Shown here one piece after another: positions 5,167-6,880 of a DNA stretch of 6,880 nt (its first letter is position 1; each line of letters opens with the position of its first letter). The position numbers were made by a program, and so were the translations under genes. The stretch is from NCBI GenBank assembly GCA_045652965.1, contig JAZOLI010000090.1, forward strand, positions 1-6,880. The letters run 5' to 3'. The stretch comes from Scatosoma sp045652965. Its GTDB lineage: Bacteria > Bacillota > Clostridia > Christensenellales > Borkfalkiaceae. The notes beneath the pieces are model-generated. The model saw only the letters and a program-made list of their open reading frames with translations. It was not told the origin of the DNA and ran no database searches.

Positions 5167-6864
5167 ATGAAGGCTAATAGATCAATGAGTGCAATGGCAT
5201 TGAGAAAAAGAGTAAGAAGAGCGCATTCAAAGGCGAAAGCGGCTGGCACGTTCTATTTATTGGGCGCGTTGGCTCTTGCTGTGCTTGCTTTTCTTCCTGC
5301 ATTAAATATTGCCGGAAAGGATCTTTGGATGTTAACTTTTTATTCGCCTATAATAAGTTTGTTTAGCGGTACGTTCGATTTGATGGGCGTGATTGTGGCG
5401 GTGTTGTATTTATGGATGGTTCTGGCTTGTCTTGTCAACTTTTTTAAGTGCTGCTCCAAGTTTCGTTGGTTAACGAAGAGAAGTTGGAGATACGTCAATG
5501 GCTATAACCGTAACATCCGCGCAATGGAAGATATCGGTAAACGCTTTTCCGGCTCGTTTGCAGCAATTGTAAACGTTTCGTTCTTGATTTCTATCTTGCA
5601 ATCAAACACTTCTGACGTAAGGGTTACGATGTATGCTTACATAACGCTTGCAGTGGGATGTATCATACACTTCATTGCTGGGCTTATCGCAGGAAAAGTG
5701 AGCTGCTTTGACGTGCATGGCAACGGTGGAAACGTTGAAGAAATTAAAAGAGAAATTGGAATTTCTGTTTATTTCTTCCGTAACCTTGTGCAAATTGCAG
5801 CTGTGGCGGCAATCTTATATTTCTTCGTTCCCGTATGCACGATTGGTGCAATGATGGCAGACTTGCTTGGCGGCGCAAATCCGCTTGGCGGAAACCTCAT
5901 AACGACGATCGTTCCTGTAGCTTTACAAGCGCTTATTACGATTTGTATGTTCGTGCTTATCAAACACGCGACGGGAACCACCGAATTTAACCGTTCGGGC
6001 ATGGAAGGAAAGGGCATGAAAAACTATCGTGTGTTCTCTTTCTTCGTGTTCTTGTTGGCGGTTGGTGTGTTTGCAGTTGATTATCTTCTCGTGCAACCCG
6101 ATCCGATCACTTACAATTTCGTTTGTGTTGCAGCAATTGCATTCGTCGTGTTCCTTGTTGATTGTATCTTCAAAACACGCGTAAAAGAGGAATTGGAAGA
6201 AGAATATCCCGCGGTTGACGAAGCTGGGAAAGACAAGATGGCGCAACCTGTGCCGCCGTGCTCAACGGCTGCATGTCCGAGACCTGTGTGTCCTGGGCAG
6301 ACCGCGCCTATGCAAGCGCCTTATCCGCAAATGTCACCTCAAATTACATATCAGCAACAACCTGTATACATACCCGTTTATTACCCGTATCCTATACAGC
6401 AGCCAATGCCCATGCCAGCGCCTGCACATGCGCCTGTGGAAGTGAATATTATGTCGCCTTCTGCCCCTGTGCCTACGCCTGCGCCCGTGGAAGTGAAGTT
6501 TGTGAATTCGCCTGCTTCGGTAGATGGCAAGCTTGCGGTTTCGGCTACGGCTACGCCTGTGGAAAAGCTGATTAAGCCTGCGCCCGCGCCTGCGCCTGCT
6601 TCTGCAGTTGCGCCTGCACCTGCGCCTGCTTCCATTAAGCCCCAACCTTCTCCTTTTGAAAAGGCAAAACAAGAATCGTTGGACAATGAAGACGATGAAC
6701 TTGTTGAGTTGAGTGGGCTCGATCCTAAGAAGGATTTTAAAGTGCGTTGTCCTCGTTGCGGAAAATTTTTGGCAGTTCGCGATGTGTCGCCTTATCATCG
6801 TTGTCCTGTATGCGACAAGGTGTTCTCGCTTAAAAAATTCCAAACTTATAAAAGAAAAGATTGA
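5167..6864 (+). CDS. Polytopic membrane protein with Pro-rich linker and C-terminal zinc ribbon, paralog copy 3
   Basis: This 565-aa protein consists of the same membrane unit plus an arm of roughly 230 residues. A basic N-terminus (13-24) precedes about eight segments near 27-46, 70-92, 132-147, 154-177, 203-222, 247-268, 289-309 and 314-337. Family marks are W-L-T-K-R then GYNRN (112-116) and A-M-E-D, H168, R205-N-L-V-Q, and E273. After an acidic stretch (340-348) comes a low-complexity linker (about 358-500) rich in P, A, Q and Y, with repeated A-P-V-E-V and PAPAPA runs. It ends in a charged D/E patch and a zinc ribbon, CPRC (528-531) and CPVC (546-549), with 14 residues between the pairs. 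The even membrane count and basic loops place this arm in the cytosol. The ribbon resembles small zinc-ribbon/MJ0042-like fingers, but I cannot assign it to one family. The start has AAAGGA (5155-5160), 6 nt before the ATG. Function is unknown. Confidence 0.88.
   Translation: MKANRSMSAMALRKRVRRAHSKAKAAGTFYLLGALALAVLAFLPALNIAGKDLWMLTFYSPIISLFSGTFDLMGVIVAVLYLWMVLACLVNFFKCCSKFRWLTKRSWRYVNGYNRNIRAMEDIGKRFSGSFAAIVNVSFLISILQSNTSDVRVTMYAYITLAVGCIIHFIAGLIAGKVSCFDVHGNGGNVEEIKREIGISVYFFRNLVQIAAVAAILYFFVPVCTIGAMMADLLGGANPLGGNLITTIVPVALQALITICMFVLIKHATGTTEFNRSGMEGKGMKNYRVFSFFVFLLAVGVFAVDYLLVQPDPITYNFVCVAAIAFVVFLVDCIFKTRVKEELEEEYPAVDEAGKDKMAQPVPPCSTAACPRPVCPGQTAPMQAPYPQMSPQITYQQQPVYIPVYYPYPIQQPMPMPAPAHAPVEVNIMSPSAPVPTPAPVEVKFVNSPASVDGKLAVSATATPVEKLIKPAPAPAPASAVAPAPAPASIKPQPSPFEKAKQESLDNEDDELVELSGLDPKKDFKVRCPRCGKFLAVRDVSPYHRCPVCDKVFSLKKFQTYKRKD
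6430..6633 (+). repeat. Low-complexity coding repeats of the Pro/Ala linker
   Basis: GCGCCTGTGGAAGTGAA (6430-6446) recurs with one change at 6481-6497 and in part at 6553-6563, giving APVEVN, APVEVK and TPVEKL. At 6576-6633, tandem GCGCCTGC-like units encode two PAPAPA blocks. Such in-frame repeats can change length by slippage without breaking the frame. Confidence 0.75.
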
Positions 6865-6880
6865 AAACAATAAACGGGGG

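Noticed and set aside
6259..6292. Three cysteines (365, 370, 375) in the linker of copy 3 as a metal site or lipobox
   Set aside because: There is no signal peptide context and no paired CxxC arrangement. They lie in a disordered-looking cytosolic region.
6334..6870. Arginine-rich minus-strand open frame opposite the Pro/Ala linker
   Set aside because: It is the antisense image of GCGCCTGC repeats, so the arginine runs are a by-product of the repeat.

Overview
The window looks like chromosomal DNA of a low-to-moderate GC member of the Bacillota, most likely an uncultured Clostridia lineage. The grounds are AAGGAG-type ribosome binding sites, sigma-A-type promoters, short AT-rich gaps, intrinsic terminators and a tRNA gene with encoded CCA. 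This is inferred from style only; no marker gene fixes the taxon. All genes lie on the + strand.

Layout. (1) 1-94 is a short leader with a small hairpin and an AT palindrome in front of a purine permease. (2) 95-1687 encodes an AzgA-type NCS2 nucleobase permease of 530 aa, closed by a strong terminator at 1705-1746. (3) 1777-1957 is a compact tRNA unit: an extended -10 promoter, tRNA-Ser(GCU) at 1833-1924 and a stem-loop directly after the CCA. (4) 2034-2579 encodes a family I inorganic pyrophosphatase with all its expected catalytic residues. (5) A full-consensus promoter (TTGACA, 17 nt, TATAAT, at 2641-2669) drives three consecutive genes (2713-3882, 3926-5089, 5167-6864). They encode three divergent copies of one polytopic membrane protein with about eight transmembrane segments. 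The third copy also carries a Pro/Ala-rich linker and a C-terminal four-cysteine zinc ribbon. A strong GC hairpin without a U-tract lies between copies 2 and 3. The window ends 16 nt after copy 3, so the end of the operon is not visible.

How they fit together. The permease, tRNA and pyrophosphatase are housekeeping genes, each apparently its own unit. A loose metabolic link exists because purine salvage releases PPi, but nothing in the sequence shows co-regulation. The unfamiliar part is the three-paralog operon. The copies share a signature in the cytosolic loop after TM2 (W-L-x-K-R ... G-[FY]-N-R-N-x-x-A-M-[DE]-D), a His in TM4, an Arg-Asn-Leu at the start of TM5 and a Glu after TM6. I do not recognise the family. 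The simplest reading is a heteromeric or functionally diversified membrane assembly whose third member has a long cytosolic arm ending in a metal-binding knuckle.
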